From Bifidobacterium margollesii (GTDB taxonomy: Bacteria; Actinomycetota; Actinomycetes; Actinomycetales; Bifidobacteriaceae): a stretch of DNA of 41,607 nucleotides. Position 1 is the stretch's first letter, and the number at the start of each line of letters is the position of its first letter. The translations under genes and the position numbers were made by a program. Positions 16,748 to 25,955 of the stretch are shown here, piece after piece. Below the pieces are notes generated by a model. The model was not told where the DNA came from. It saw only the letters and a program-made list of their open reading frames with translations, and ran no database searches. The stretch covers positions 1 through 41,607 of the forward strand of contig NZ_NMWU01000050.1 in NCBI RefSeq assembly GCF_002860355.1, written 5' to 3'.

Positions 16748-17413
16748 TCAGTCGCGGTATGCGGCTTCGGCGTTCGCACGGATCAGATCGATCTCCGCGG
16801 CGATGTCCTCGGCCCCGTACACGGCGGAACCCGCCACCAGCACGTCGGCGCCCGCCTCGGCGACGATGTGAGCGGTGCTGCGGCTTACGCCGCCATCGAC
16901 CTGAATGTGCGTGGACAGTCCGCGGCGGGTGATCTCATCGCGCAGACGGCGAGTCTTCGCCATCTGGTTGCTCAGGAACTTCTGTCCACCGAAACCAGGC
17001 TCGACGGTCATGATCAGAATCATGTCGAACTCATCGAGAATGTCGAAGATCGGCTCGACGGGTTCGGCCGGGCGGACGGCGAAACACGCCTTGCAGCCCA
17101 TATCCCGCAGTTGCCGTGCAAGTCGGACCGGAGCATGGGTGGCCCCCATGTGGAAGGTGACGGACTGCGCTCCGCACTTGGCGAACTCCGGCGCCCAGCG
17201 ATCGGGATCCTCGATCATCAGATGGACGTCGACCGGCAGGGGGCTGACTTCGCAGATGCGCTTGACGATGGGCTCCCCCAACGTCAGATTCGGAACGAAA
17301 TGATGATCCATGACATCCACATGAACCAGATCGGCGTTGGCGATCGCGTTGAGATCACGCTCGAGGTTGCAGAAGTCGGCGGACAGAATGCTGGGTGCAA
17401 TGTTAATCGTCAT
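16748..17413 (-). CDS. rpe: Ribulose-phosphate 3-epimerase
   Basis: A 221-residue TIM barrel interconverting ribulose 5-phosphate and xylulose 5-phosphate. Motifs: IAPSILSADF, LVHVDVMDHHFVPNLTLG with the catalytic Asp and metal His, VDVHLMIEDP, ILIMTVEPGFGGQKF, and HIQVDGGV. Xylulose 5-phosphate feeds the phosphoketolase pathway of bifidobacteria, and ribose 5-phosphate feeds PRPP for the his, trp and pyr genes here. Start: ATG 17413 lies exactly 7 nt after TAGAAT, which suggests a leaderless transcript. No ribosome site is seen. ATG 17422 is an alternative. Confidence 0.95.
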   Translation of the reverse strand: MTINIAPSILSADFCNLERDLNAIANADLVHVDVMDHHFVPNLTLGEPIVKRICEVSPLPVDVHLMIEDPDRWAPEFAKCGAQSVTFHMGATHAPVRLARQLRDMGCKACFAVRPAEPVEPIFDILDEFDMILIMTVEPGFGGQKFLSNQMAKTRRLRDEITRRGLSTHIQVDGGVSRSTAHIVAEAGADVLVAGSAVYGAEDIAAEIDLIRANAEAAYRD

Positions 17414-17420
17414 GATGCTC

Positions 17421-17426
17421 ATTCTA
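17421..17426 (-). promoter_or_regulatory. Candidate leaderless promoter -10 box for rpe
   Basis: On the minus strand TAGAAT is followed by 7 nt (GAGCATC) and the rpe ATG. TANNNT at this distance is the usual mark of leaderless transcription in actinobacteria. The 103-bp gap after lgt also suggests a separate promoter. No -35 element is obvious. Confidence 0.5.
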
Positions 17427-17516
17427 GGAAGGCTGAACGACGAGCCGGACGAATTCACCGACACGTCGTGTTGCGTTCGCCGTCAGGAACGATTCGACGT
17501 CGAACGTCGGCATGGT

Positions 17517-18470
17517 TCAGCGATCCTTCCGGCGGGATTCCCGTCGCTCATGCTCGGATTCCCGCTCGACCCTGATCCGTTCGAGATCGTCGGCGGTGAT
17601 CCGCATCAGCCGCTTCGTGTAGTGCTCGGAGGGCCGTCCAACCCTCTGCAGGACGACGAACAGCACAATGCCCAGCAGGCATACGATGATCGCCGTCCAC
17701 ACATTCGTTCGCAGACCGAGGATCTCGGTGGAATAGTTGATGCGTATCATCTCGATCCAGCTGCGCCCCAGACCATACCACATCAGGTACATGGCGAACT
17801 GCTGGCCCGCCCTGAGCCGTTTGGCGAGGCGGTGTCCAAGCCACACGATCAGCGCCGCTCCGAAGAGGTTCCACAGCATCTCATACAGGAACGTGGGATG
17901 GAACAGGGTGCCGACCGGACAAGGCTGGCCGTCGTAGCACACCTGGGTCTTCCCCATCGAATCGGCATCGTTCAGGGCCAGCCCCCAGGGCAACGTCGTG
18001 GGCTTGCCATAGAGCTCCTGGTTGAACCAGTTGCCCAGACGACCGATCGCCTGAGCGACCATCAGTCCAGGAGCCAGAGCATCGGCCAGCAACGCGAAGG
18101 GGTACCCCTTGTGCCGGCACCACAGAAACGCACCCAGGGCCCCGAACATAATGCCGCCGAAGATGGCCATGCCGCCCTCCCAAACCTTGGGTATGTTGGC
18201 CGGACTTCCCGTAGGAGGGAAATAGGCGTCGGGCGTGGTGACGACGTGATACAGGCGCGCACCGACCAGACCGCTCGGCACCGCGACAAGCGTGGTATCG
18301 AGCACCTGATCGAAGATGCCGCCATACCGCTTCCACCGCACGGTGAGAATCCACACGGCGAAGCAGATGCCGATCAGGATGCAGATCGCATACATATGGA
18401 TCGTGAGCGGACCGATGTGGAATTCGGAGAACGTGGGAGAGGGTATCGACGCGAGGGTCATGGCGAACAT
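17517..18470 (-). CDS. lgt: Prolipoprotein diacylglyceryl transferase
   Basis: A 317-residue membrane enzyme that adds diacylglycerol from phosphatidylglycerol to the lipobox Cys of pre-lipoproteins. The signature IGRLGNWFNQELYGKPT is intact, with seven or so hydrophobic helices and the H-G-like region EGGMAIFGGIMFG. The highly charged C-tail (residues about 285-317, many Arg/Glu) is cytoplasmic. Start is unclear: ATG 18470 lies 1 nt after the trpA stop (TGACATG); ATG 18482 and 18461 are alternatives. Its place after trpA is conserved in actinobacteria. A substrate is encoded at 36960. Confidence 0.93.
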   Translation of the reverse strand: MFAMTLASIPSPTFSEFHIGPLTIHMYAICILIGICFAVWILTVRWKRYGGIFDQVLDTTLVAVPSGLVGARLYHVVTTPDAYFPPTGSPANIPKVWEGGMAIFGGIMFGALGAFLWCRHKGYPFALLADALAPGLMVAQAIGRLGNWFNQELYGKPTTLPWGLALNDADSMGKTQVCYDGQPCPVGTLFHPTFLYEMLWNLFGAALIVWLGHRLAKRLRAGQQFAMYLMWYGLGRSWIEMIRINYSTEILGLRTNVWTAIIVCLLGIVLFVVLQRVGRPSEHYTKRLMRITADDLERIRVERESEHERRESRRKDR

Positions 18471-18471
18471 G

Positions 18472-19341
18472 TCACCGTGCATGATGGATGCCATCGGCAA
18501 GCGACTCGGTCTTGGCGGCGAGGTCGCGCAGTCCCTGCGCCGGATCCTTCGGAGTCCTATCGTCGTCGGACAGCAGCGTGTGCACCAGCGCGGAACCGAC
18601 GATCACGCCATCCGCATATGCGCCGACCTTCGCCCCCTGCTCCGGAGTGGAAACGCCGATGCCGACGCACACGTTCCTCGCCCCGGCGTTGCGTGTACGC
18701 TCGACCAGATATTCGGGAGAGGCGGTGATCGTGTCGCGCTCGCCGGTCACGCCCATGCGGGAAGCCGCGTAGACGAATCCTCTGGCGTTCTTCGCCACGA
18801 TGCCGAGACGCTCGTCCGACGAATCGGGGGAAACAAGGAAGATCCGGTCCAGACCATGACGGTCGGAGGCCTCTATCCATTCGCCCGCTTCGTCGGGAAT
18901 GAGATCAGGGGTAATGAGACCGGCGCCGCCGGCGTTCTCGAAATCACGGGCGAACCGCTCGACACCGTAATGATAGATGAGATTCCAGTAGCTCATGATC
19001 AACGGAACGCCGCCGGCCTCGGCCACGGCCTCCACCGCCTTGAACACATCGTTGATGCTTTCCCCGTTGTCCAATGCGATCTGACTGGCCGCCTGGATGA
19101 CGGGACCGTCCATCACCGGGTCGGAGTATGGCAGACCGATCTCCACCGCGTCGACGCCATGCTCCACCATCGTCCGCAAAGCGGCGAGGGAGACTTCCGG
19201 GGCGGGGAATCCATACGGCAGGTATCCGATGAACGCCGGCCGGTTCTCGCCTTTGAAGCGTTCGAACATGGCCTCTGTCGGACTCGGCCGGTGGCTGATG
19301 CCGAGCGGCTGACCGGAAGGCGTGGTTGTTTCATTCGTCAT
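18472..19341 (-). CDS. trpA: Tryptophan synthase alpha chain
   Basis: A 289-residue TIM barrel that splits indole-3-glycerol phosphate and passes indole to the beta chain. Catalytic Glu is in VDAVEIGLPYSDPVMDGPVI, together with PAFIGYLPYG near the N-terminus; the phosphate loop GVTGERD and VGIGVSTPEQ are also present. An N-terminal tail of about 25 residues (NETTTPSGQPLG) precedes the fold. ATG 19341 is 11 nt from AAGGA, a long spacing. It follows trpCB by 38 bp and precedes lgt by 1 nt. Confidence 0.95.
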   Translation of the reverse strand: MTNETTTPSGQPLGISHRPSPTEAMFERFKGENRPAFIGYLPYGFPAPEVSLAALRTMVEHGVDAVEIGLPYSDPVMDGPVIQAASQIALDNGESINDVFKAVEAVAEAGGVPLIMSYWNLIYHYGVERFARDFENAGGAGLITPDLIPDEAGEWIEASDRHGLDRIFLVSPDSSDERLGIVAKNARGFVYAASRMGVTGERDTITASPEYLVERTRNAGARNVCVGIGVSTPEQGAKVGAYADGVIVGSALVHTLLSDDDRTPKDPAQGLRDLAAKTESLADGIHHAR

Positions 19342-19379
19342 GTTGCATCGTGTCCTTGTCTCGTATACGTTCCCTATGC

Positions 19380-21470
19380 TCACGCGACGGTATCACCGTG
19401 CGCGCCGGTGACATCCAACGCCTTGGCCTGATCGTCGGTCAGATATCCGAACCACTTGCCGGCGGTGGCCATGTCCTTGTCGCCGCGGCCGGAGATGTTG
19501 ATGATCATCACCGGATTCGTGTAGCCCTTGGCTTTGAGATCCTCGGCGGCCTTGTAGGCGCCGGCCACGGCATGGGAGCTTTCGATGGCCGGGATGATGC
19601 CTTCGCTCTGGCTCAGATCCCTGAATGCATTCATGGCCTCCTCGTCGGTGGCCCATCCATAGTTCACCCGTCCGATCTCCTTGAGCCACGCATGCTCCGG
19701 ACCGACGGAGGCGTAGTCGAGACCTGCGGAAATGGAATACGTGTCGAGGGTCTGGCCCTCGGCATTCTCCAGCAGATAGCTCTTGGCCCCCTGGAACATG
19801 CCCAGCTCGCCGGTTCCGGGAGCGAATCGAATCGCATGCCGTCCCGATTCGGGACCGTTGCCGCCCGCCTCGTATCCATAGAGATTCACTCGATCGTCGT
19901 CGAGGAAGGCGTTCATGATGCCGATGGCGTTGGAGCCTCCGCCCACGCAGGCGCAGATCGCATCCGGATGGTCGATGCCATACCAATCCTGCAGCTGACG
20001 CTTGGCCTCCTCACCGATGATCTTCTGGAAATCGCGGACCATCGAGGGGAACGGGTGGGGGCCGGCCACCGTGCCGAGCAGATAATGGGTGTCCTTCACA
20101 TTGGTCACCCAGTCGCGCAGAGCCTCATTGATCGCGTCCTTGAGAATGCGGTCGCCAAGCGTGACCTCCACCACTTCCGCGCCGAGCATGCGCATACGCG
20201 CCACATTGAGCGCCTGACGACGCGCATCGATCTGACCCATGTAGATACGGCACTTGAGCCCCAGCATCGCGCACACCGTGGCGGTGGCCACACCGTGCTG
20301 GCCGGCGCCGGTCTCCGCGATCACGCGGGTCTTGCCCATACGCTTGACCAGCAGGGCCTGACCGAGTGCATTGTTGATCTTGTGCGCACCGGTATGGTTC
20401 AGATCCTCACGCTTGAGGAACACCCGCGGATGGATCCCCGTCCTTTCGGCGATCCTCTCGGCGAACCGCGGGGCCTCGGTCAGCGGACTCTCCCTGCCGA
20501 CGTACTGCTTGTTGAGTCGCGCGAATTCACGATGAAACTGCGGATCGGCCTTCGCTTCGGCATACACCCGCTCGAGCTCGTCGAGCGCGGTGATCAGCGC
20601 CTCGGGTACGTATCGTCCTCCGAACTGGCCGAAATACGGCCCCTGATGTTCGCTCAGCGGGGTGGCTTCCGATGCTTTCACTCTTTGTCCTGCTTTCACT
20701 AGACGGTTCACCGCAAGTTCATGATCGTCTGCGGTGGCGACTCCCTCGCCCACCAGCACGGTGTCGGCGCCGGCTCGGCCGTAGTCCTCCACCTCGACGG
20801 AACCGAAGACGCCTGATTCGGCGACGCGAATCACATCGTCGGGCATGTCCTCGGCAAGCTCGACATATTTGTTCACATCGACCTTCAGATCCTTCAGATT
20901 ACGGGCGTTGATGCCGATGACGTCGGCTCCGGCCGCAACCGCCCGCGCGATCTCCTCCTTCGTGTGGGTTTCAACCAAGGCGGTCATGCCCAGTTCCCGG
21001 GTCAACGCCAGAAGATGCCCCAACCGTTCGTCGTCGAGCGCGGCCACGATCAGCAGAACGAGATCGGCACGATGGGCACGCGCCTCCCAGACCTGATAAT
21101 CGGTAACGATGAAGTCCTTGCGCAGCACGGGGATGTTCACCGCATCGCGCACCGCGTCGAGATCGTCAAGGGAGCCGAGGAACCTGCGGCCCTCGGTCAG
21201 CACCGAGATGGCGCTGGCGCCTCCCCTTTCGTATTGTCTGGCCAGTTCGGCCGGATCGGGAATGTCGCTCAGATGCCCCTTGGACGGCGACGCGCGCTTG
21301 ATTTCGGCGATGACGGGAATCGAATCGGCCTTCCTGAGCCATCGACGCGCATCCAGCGGCTGATAGCTCGCATTCGCCACCTGCTGTTTCAACGCATCGA
21401 GCGAGGTCACCGCCTCGCGCGCCCGCTGATCCTCGATGGCTCCCGCCACCAGATCATCCAATACCGACAT
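19380..21470 (-). CDS. trpCB: Fused indole-3-glycerol phosphate synthase / tryptophan synthase beta chain
   Basis: A 696-residue two-domain enzyme. Residues 1 to about 265 are Trp[16 protein letters not shown] (51-65), [15 protein letters not shown] (116-130), GINARNL and VAESGV. Residues about 270-696 are Trp[31 protein letters not shown] with the PLP lysine at 364, [19 protein letters not shown] and SGRGDKD. The linker ([15 protein letters not shown]) is short. Fusing these puts the indoleglycerol phosphate source next to its user, and TrpA is encoded next. ATG 21470 has AAAGGAG 4 nt upstream. There is no frameshift; this fusion is known from bifidobacteria. TrpD, TrpF and TrpG are not in the window. 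Confidence 0.96.
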   Translation of the reverse strand: MSVLDDLVAGAIEDQRAREAVTSLDALKQQVANASYQPLDARRWLRKADSIPVIAEIKRASPSKGHLSDIPDPAELARQYERGGASAISVLTEGRRFLGSLDDLDAVRDAVNIPVLRKDFIVTDYQVWEARAHRADLVLLIVAALDDERLGHLLALTRELGMTALVETHTKEEIARAVAAGADVIGINARNLKDLKVDVNKYVELAEDMPDDVIRVAESGVFGSVEVEDYGRAGADTVLVGEGVATADDHELAVNRLVKAGQRVKASEATPLSEHQGPYFGQFGGRYVPEALITALDELERVYAEAKADPQFHREFARLNKQYVGRESPLTEAPRFAERIAERTGIHPRVFLKREDLNHTGAHKINNALGQALLVKRMGKTRVIAETGAGQHGVATATVCAMLGLKCRIYMGQIDARRQALNVARMRMLGAEVVEVTLGDRILKDAINEALRDWVTNVKDTHYLLGTVAGPHPFPSMVRDFQKIIGEEAKRQLQDWYGIDHPDAICACVGGGSNAIGIMNAFLDDDRVNLYGYEAGGNGPESGRHAIRFAPGTGELGMFQGAKSYLLENAEGQTLDTYSISAGLDYASVGPEHAWLKEIGRVNYGWATDEEAMNAFRDLSQSEGIIPAIESSHAVAGAYKAAEDLKAKGYTNPVMIINISGRGDKDMATAGKWFGYLTDDQAKALDVTGAHGDTVA

Positions 21471-21524
21471 GATTCTCCTTTGTTGTGCGTAGGCGTGCCG
21501 GAACTCACCGACAACCAACCTGTA

Positions 21525-21593
21525 TCACAGTTTTCCCATCATCCGATCGGCCGTCTCATTATTCAGGTCACTCAGGTCGACGACCACCCTCAT
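21525..21593 (-). CDS. Possible 22-residue ORF between trpE and trpCB
   Basis: ATG overlaps the trpE stop (TAATG) and the frame runs 22 codons (MRVVVDLSDLNNETADRMMG...) to TGA. It is in the same frame as trpCB: after the TGA the frame stays open for 18 codons to the TrpC start. It could be a coupled leader-type peptide or simply spacer. There are no Trp codons, so classic attenuation is not supported. Mycobacteria carry a small gene in this slot (trpE-Rv1610-trpC), but no sequence similarity is claimed. Confidence 0.3.
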   Translation of the reverse strand: MRVVVDLSDLNNETADRMMGKL

Positions 21594-23197
21594 TACACGG
21601 TTTTCAGCTGTGCGGCGATCTGCACGGCCTCCACACTGGCCTCGGCCTTGTTGCGGGTCTCCTGCCATTCGCTGGCGGGAACGGAGTCGAGCACGATGCC
21701 GGCACCAGCCTGAACGCTGGCCTCATGATCGCGCAGGAACGCCGTGCGGATGGCGATGGCCATGTCCATGTTGCCGGAGAAGTCGAAGTATCCCACGGTT
21801 CCGCCATATATGCCTCGGTCGGCCGGCTCCAGTTCGTCGATGATCTCGATGGCCCTCGGCTTGGGCGCGCCGGACAGCGTGCCCGCGGGAAACGCCGATT
21901 TGAACACGTCGAATGCGGTGAGCGAGGGATCCACCGTGCCGGTGACGGTGGAGCAGATATGCATGATATGACTGAACCGCTTGATGTCCATCAGCTGTAC
22001 CACCTCGACGCTGCTGGGCACGCACACCTTGCTCAGATCGTTGCGGGAAAGATCGACCAGCATGATGTGCTCACTGCGTTCCTTGGGATCCGCCAGCAGC
22101 TCCCTGGCCAGACGGGCGTCCTCCTCCGGCGTTGCGCCTCGGGGACGCGAACCCGCGATCGGGAAGGTCATGGCATGCCCCTCATCCACCTTGATCAGCG
22201 TTTCGGGACTCGAACCGATGACGTTGAAGTCGCGGCCCTGGGCATCGGTGAGCGTCATGAAATACATGTACGGGCTGGGATTGAGCGTTCGCAGCACTCG
22301 ATACACGTCGAACGGATCAGCCGGCGAATCCAGATCCAGACGCTGGGAGATCACGGTCTGGAACACGTCTCCGTCCACGATATGCCGTTTCGTTTCCTCG
22401 ACGGCCCGCTCATACGTCTCCTTGGGGGTGCGGAACCGGAGAGCAGGACTCGGCGCACTGGCATCGAGAGCACTCACCCTGGCCTCGCCCGACACCGGAG
22501 TGGAGGCCTTTCGCTGCATTCTCTCCACACGCTCCACGGCTTCGTCATACGCGGCGTCGGCGCGGGTGGGCTTGTCGTCCACATTCACGGCGTTGGCGAT
22601 CAGCCACACCGACCCGTCCACATGATCCACCACGGCGATGTCGGTGGCCAAGGCCAGAGCGAGTTCGGGCTGACCGGTCTCGTCGGGGGCCTGCGCTCGA
22701 AGGGTGGGTTCCCAATGACGGATCGCATCCCAGCCCACGGATCCGACCAGCCCGCTCGTCAGACTCGGCAACCCCTTGACTTGTGGCGCCCTCAGGACTT
22801 TCAACGTCTCATGGGCGACCTCGATCACATCACCATGCTCCGGCACGCCGACCGGTACCTCACCGAGCCAATCGGCCTGTCCTCCGTTCGATCGCAGCTG
22901 GGCGAGCGAATTCACGCCGATGAACGAATACCGGCTCCAATTGCCGCCGTATTCCGCCGATTCAAGAATGAAGGTACCGCTTCGTCCTCCCGCAAGACGT
23001 TCATAGAACCCGACCGGAGTCAACGAATCGGCCAGCAGCCGACGCACGATCGGGATCACCCGATATCCCTGATCCGCCAGCGCGTGGAATTCGCCGCGAT
23101 CAGGCCATGTCTGCCCCCAACGCAGATGCTCTACACTGGGTTCGCCCTGTGAAACGGTCGCATTCGTTGCGTTGTCTGCCTCATCCTTCATCGTCAT
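21593..23197 (-). CDS. trpE: Anthranilate synthase component I
   Basis: A 534-residue enzyme making anthranilate from chorismate, with ammonia supplied by TrpG encoded elsewhere. The N-terminal ILESAEYGGNWSRYSFIG is the tryptophan-binding feedback site. The C-terminal chorismate domain has FQTVISQRLDL, IAGSRPRGATPEED, VDLSRNDLSKVC, FPAGTLSGAPK and QAGAGIVLDSVP. Start: ATG 23197 with GAGAGG/AAAGG upstream; GTG 23206 overlaps the hisI stop (GTGA) and is an alternative. It follows hisI directly, so histidine and tryptophan genes share a transcript here. Confidence 0.95.
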   Translation of the reverse strand: MTMKDEADNATNATVSQGEPSVEHLRWGQTWPDRGEFHALADQGYRVIPIVRRLLADSLTPVGFYERLAGGRSGTFILESAEYGGNWSRYSFIGVNSLAQLRSNGGQADWLGEVPVGVPEHGDVIEVAHETLKVLRAPQVKGLPSLTSGLVGSVGWDAIRHWEPTLRAQAPDETGQPELALALATDIAVVDHVDGSVWLIANAVNVDDKPTRADAAYDEAVERVERMQRKASTPVSGEARVSALDASAPSPALRFRTPKETYERAVEETKRHIVDGDVFQTVISQRLDLDSPADPFDVYRVLRTLNPSPYMYFMTLTDAQGRDFNVIGSSPETLIKVDEGHAMTFPIAGSRPRGATPEEDARLARELLADPKERSEHIMLVDLSRNDLSKVCVPSSVEVVQLMDIKRFSHIMHICSTVTGTVDPSLTAFDVFKSAFPAGTLSGAPKPRAIEIIDELEPADRGIYGGTVGYFDFSGNMDMAIAIRTAFLRDHEASVQAGAGIVLDSVPASEWQETRNKAEASVEAVQIAAQLKTV

Positions 23198-23202
23198 GCC
23201 TC

Positions 23203-23676
23203 TCACGCCTTTCCTTCATCATGCACGTCATGCATTCCGTCGTTCGGTGTCCCGTTCGCCCCATGCGGCGTTGCACAGTCCGATTCGGCATCGTCGACAT
23301 CGCGATGGCCCACCGTCACCGGAAGCGATCCTCCCTCGTCGAAGCAGGATCGTCTACCGGTATGGCAGGCGGCCCCCACCTGATCGACCTGGACCAGAAT
23401 CGCGTCGCCGTCGCAGTCGAGCGACAACCCCTTCACGTACTGTCGGTGCCCGGAGGTGTCGCCCTTGCGCCAGTATTCCTGTCGGGATCGAGACCAGAAC
23501 GTCACCCGACCGGAGGTCAGGGTGCGGCGAAGCGCCTCATCGTTCATGTATCCCACCATCAGCACCTCATGCGTGTCGTACTGCTGGATCACCGCCGCCA
23601 CCAGACCTTTGGCATCACGCTTGAGTCGGCCCGCGATGCGCGGGTCGAGAGTCGTCTCGTTATCGTATACCGTCAT
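23203..23676 (-). CDS. hisI: Phosphoribosyl-AMP cyclohydrolase
   Basis: A 157-residue zinc enzyme for the third histidine step. The core is unmistakable: [51 protein letters not shown] and [10 protein letters not shown] with the Cys ligands. The last about 35 residues ([14 protein letters not shown] and on, rich in His/Asp) extend past the usual 110-130 residue length and look unstructured. This tail occupies the HisE position of HisIE fusions but has no HisE motif. It lies 86 bp after hisF and overlaps the possible upstream start of trpE. Confidence 0.95.
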   Translation of the reverse strand: MTVYDNETTLDPRIAGRLKRDAKGLVAAVIQQYDTHEVLMVGYMNDEALRRTLTSGRVTFWSRSRQEYWRKGDTSGHRQYVKGLSLDCDGDAILVQVDQVGAACHTGRRSCFDEGGSLPVTVGHRDVDDAESDCATPHGANGTPNDGMHDVHDEGKA

Positions 23677-23762
23677 CGAAGTTCACTTCACCTTCTCGAA
23701 ATCGTTCATGGTCATCCCTTGTTCGGGCCGGATCATATCGAGAGCCGCCGTCCAACAGGGCT

Positions 23763-24533
23763 CTACCGTACGACGTGCCCGGCCGCCCGCAGCGCATCCT
23801 TGACATCGCCGATCGTCATCTTGCCGTAATGGAACACGGACGCAGCCAGCACGGCGTCGGCACCGGCGTCGATGGCCGGAGGGAAGTCCGACACCTTGCC
23901 TGCACCGCCCGATGCGATGATCGGAATCCGCACCTCACGACGTACCGCGCGGATCATCTCAAGATCGAACCCCTCCTGCGTGCCGTCCGCGTCCATCGAA
24001 TTGAGCAGGATCTCCCCCGCGCCCAGCTCCTCGGCGCGACGCACCCACCACAGTGCATCGATACCGGTGGATCTACGACCTCCCATCGTGGTCACCTCGA
24101 ATCCTGACTGCGTGTGACGTTCCCCCCGTTCGCGTCGGGCATCCACCGAAAGCACCAGCACCTGATTGCCGAATCTCGACGACACGTCGGCGATCATCTG
24201 CGGGTTGTTGATCGCCGCGGTGTTCACGCCCACCTTGTCGGCGCCGCAGCGAAGCAGATTGTCCACGTCGTCGACCGTCCGCACTCCGCCGCCCACGGTC
24301 AGCGGGATGAACAGCTCCTCGGCCGTACGATGCACCACGTCATACATCGTCTGCCGATGCGAGCTCGAAGCGGTCACGTCCAGAAACGTCAGTTCGTCCG
24401 CACCCTGACGGTAGTATTCCGCGGCACGCTCGACCGGATCACCGGCATCACGAAGATTCTCGAAATGCACGCCCTTAACCACACGGCCGTCGTCCACGTC
24501 AAGACACGGAATCACCCTCACCGCCAGAGTCAT
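23763..24533 (-). CDS. hisF: Imidazole glycerol phosphate synthase cyclase subunit
   Basis: A 256-residue TIM barrel that uses ammonia from HisH (not in this window) to make imidazole glycerol phosphate and AICAR. Catalytic Asp residues lie in [16 protein letters not shown] and [14 protein letters not shown]; phosphate loops are [10 protein letters not shown] and [13 protein letters not shown] 24533 has AAGGGGTGA upstream. It is the first gene of the his-trp run. A -10-like TACAAT (24577-24582, minus strand) would give a leader of about 37 nt that contains a tandem 9-bp repeat. Confidence 0.96.
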   Translation of the reverse strand: MTLAVRVIPCLDVDDGRVVKGVHFENLRDAGDPVERAAEYYRQGADELTFLDVTASSSHRQTMYDVVHRTAEELFIPLTVGGGVRTVDDVDNLLRCGADKVGVNTAAINNPQMIADVSSRFGNQVLVLSVDARRERGERHTQSGFEVTTMGGRRSTGIDALWWVRRAEELGAGEILLNSMDADGTQEGFDLEMIRAVRREVRIPIIASGGAGKVSDFPPAIDAGADAVLAASVFHYGKMTIGDVKDALRAAGHVVR

Positions 24534-24544
24534 CGCTCACCCCT

Positions 24545-24562
24545 TGTATTGTCTGTATTGTC
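24545..24562. repeat. Tandem 9-bp repeat in the hisF leader
   Basis: TGTATTGTC occurs twice head to tail (24545-24553 and 24554-24562). On the minus strand this is GACAATACA twice, just upstream of the hisF ribosome site and downstream of TACAAT (24577-24582). It could be a protein or RNA binding site for the his-trp transcript, or slippage. Confidence 0.55.
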
Positions 24563-24576
24563 CGATGTACGCACCG

Positions 24577-24582
24577 ATTGTA
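24577..24582 (-). promoter_or_regulatory. Candidate -10 box of the his-trp operon
   Basis: Minus-strand TACAAT, 5 of 6 to the consensus, lies 44 bp before hisF and downstream of the rlmN terminator. No convincing -35 hexamer is seen 16-18 bp upstream. Confidence 0.35.
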
Positions 24583-24638
24583 TCCGCATGGGTGTCGTTC
24601 CCTAGGGTAATGTCCATCAGCGACCCCGAATGTAACGA

Positions 24639-24670
24639 AACGCGGCGGAGCATGACGCATCCGCCGCGTT
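24639..24670 (-). terminator. Rho-independent terminator of rlmN
   Basis: Perfect 11-bp stem AACGCGGCGGA / TCCGCCGCGTT around a 10-nt loop. On the minus strand it is followed by TTTCGTTACATT. It lies 11 nt after the rlmN stop and separates rlmN from the his-trp operon. Confidence 0.8.
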
Positions 24671-24680
24671 CCTCGAAGAT

Positions 24681-25841
24681 TCAGCCCTGGTTCTTGGCCG
24701 CGAGCTGTCCGCATGCACCATCGATGTCGGAACCTCTGGTGTCGCGCAACGTGGCGGTGATGCCCGCACGGTGGAGGATATCGAGGAATTCCCGTTCGTC
24801 CTCCGGCTTGGAGGCGGTCCACTTCGAACCTTCGATGGGATTGAGCGGAATGGGATTGACATGCACCCAGTCGTCGCCGTAATGGTTCAGACGATTCGCC
24901 AGCTGACGTGCGTGGACGGGCTGATCGTTGATGCCCCTCATCAGCGCATACTCGATGCTTACGCGGCGTTTGCTGGCAAGATAGTAGTCATGGGCCGCGT
25001 CGAGCAGCTGAGTGATGTTGAACCGACGGTTCATGGGCACCAGTTCGTCTCGCAGAGCGTCATTCGGAGCGTGGAGCGACACCGCCAGACGCACCGGAAT
25101 ACCCTCGGCGGCGAGCTTGCGGATGCCAGGCACAACGCCGACCGTGGATACGGTGATGTTGCGAGCCGAAATGCCGAACCCCTCAGGCGGCATGGCACTG
25201 ATCTGCCGCACCGCGGCAAGAACCGCACGATAGTTGCCCATCGGTTCGCCCATGCCCATGAACACCACGTTGCTCAGGCGGCCCGGGCCACCGGCCACCT
25301 TGCCATCCCTCATCGCGATGGCGGCCACACGCACCTGCTCCAGAATCTCCCCGGCGGACATATTGCGGGTCAGGCCGAGCTTGCCGGTCGCGCAGAACGG
25401 ACAGCCCATGCCGCATCCGACCTGACTGGAGATGCACAGCGTGGCACGGTTCGGATACCTCATCAGCACCGATTCGATGCGGGAACCGTCGAACAGACGC
25501 CACAGGGTCTTGATCGTGGTGCCCTCGTCGGCCTTCTGCACGAGCATCGGTTCGATCAGCGTGGGGAAGAACGCTTCGGCCACCTCGCTTCGCTTGGATG
25601 CCGGGAAGTCGGTGAAGGCCTCGGCATTCGTGTCAAGGCGGCCGAAGTAATGGTTGGCGAGCTGCTTGACCCTGAATCGTGGAAGACCCAGCTCCCCTGC
25701 CCTTTCGATCCGCTGTTCGTCGGTCATGTCGGCGAAATGCAGCGGTGGTTTGCCCCGTCGCGCATGATCCTTCGACAGGATGTCCTTGAACGCACCGGAC
25801 CTGCCTCCGGTGGTGATGCCGGTTTCGATGTCTTCACTCAT
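24681..25841 (-). CDS. rlmN: 23S rRNA (adenine2503-C2)/tRNA methyltransferase
   Basis: A 386-residue radical SAM enzyme that methylates C2 of A2503 in 23S rRNA and of A37 in some tRNAs. The cluster motif Cys143-X3-Cys147-X2-Cys150 (VGCGMGCPFCATG), GMGEPMGNY, and the C-terminal RGSDIDGACGQL with the methyl-carrying Cys are all present. Cfr-like resistance enzymes share the fold, but sequence context and length fit RlmN. ATG 25841 has GAGG at 7 nt. It lies 114 bp after cdsA; no promoter stands out in that gap, which is rich in CATG. Confidence 0.95.
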   Translation of the reverse strand: MSEDIETGITTGGRSGAFKDILSKDHARRGKPPLHFADMTDEQRIERAGELGLPRFRVKQLANHYFGRLDTNAEAFTDFPASKRSEVAEAFFPTLIEPMLVQKADEGTTIKTLWRLFDGSRIESVLMRYPNRATLCISSQVGCGMGCPFCATGKLGLTRNMSAGEILEQVRVAAIAMRDGKVAGGPGRLSNVVFMGMGEPMGNYRAVLAAVRQISAMPPEGFGISARNITVSTVGVVPGIRKLAAEGIPVRLAVSLHAPNDALRDELVPMNRRFNITQLLDAAHDYYLASKRRVSIEYALMRGINDQPVHARQLANRLNHYGDDWVHVNPIPLNPIEGSKWTASKPEDEREFLDILHRAGITATLRDTRGSDIDGACGQLAAKNQG

Positions 25842-25955
25842 GGCGCAGCCTCGAATATCCTTTCACGATTCGTCTTGCGAACGGGAGCATACGATCGAAC
25901 GATGCCCATACGACCATGTGCCCATGGATCATGGCCCATGATAAGATCCGCATGA

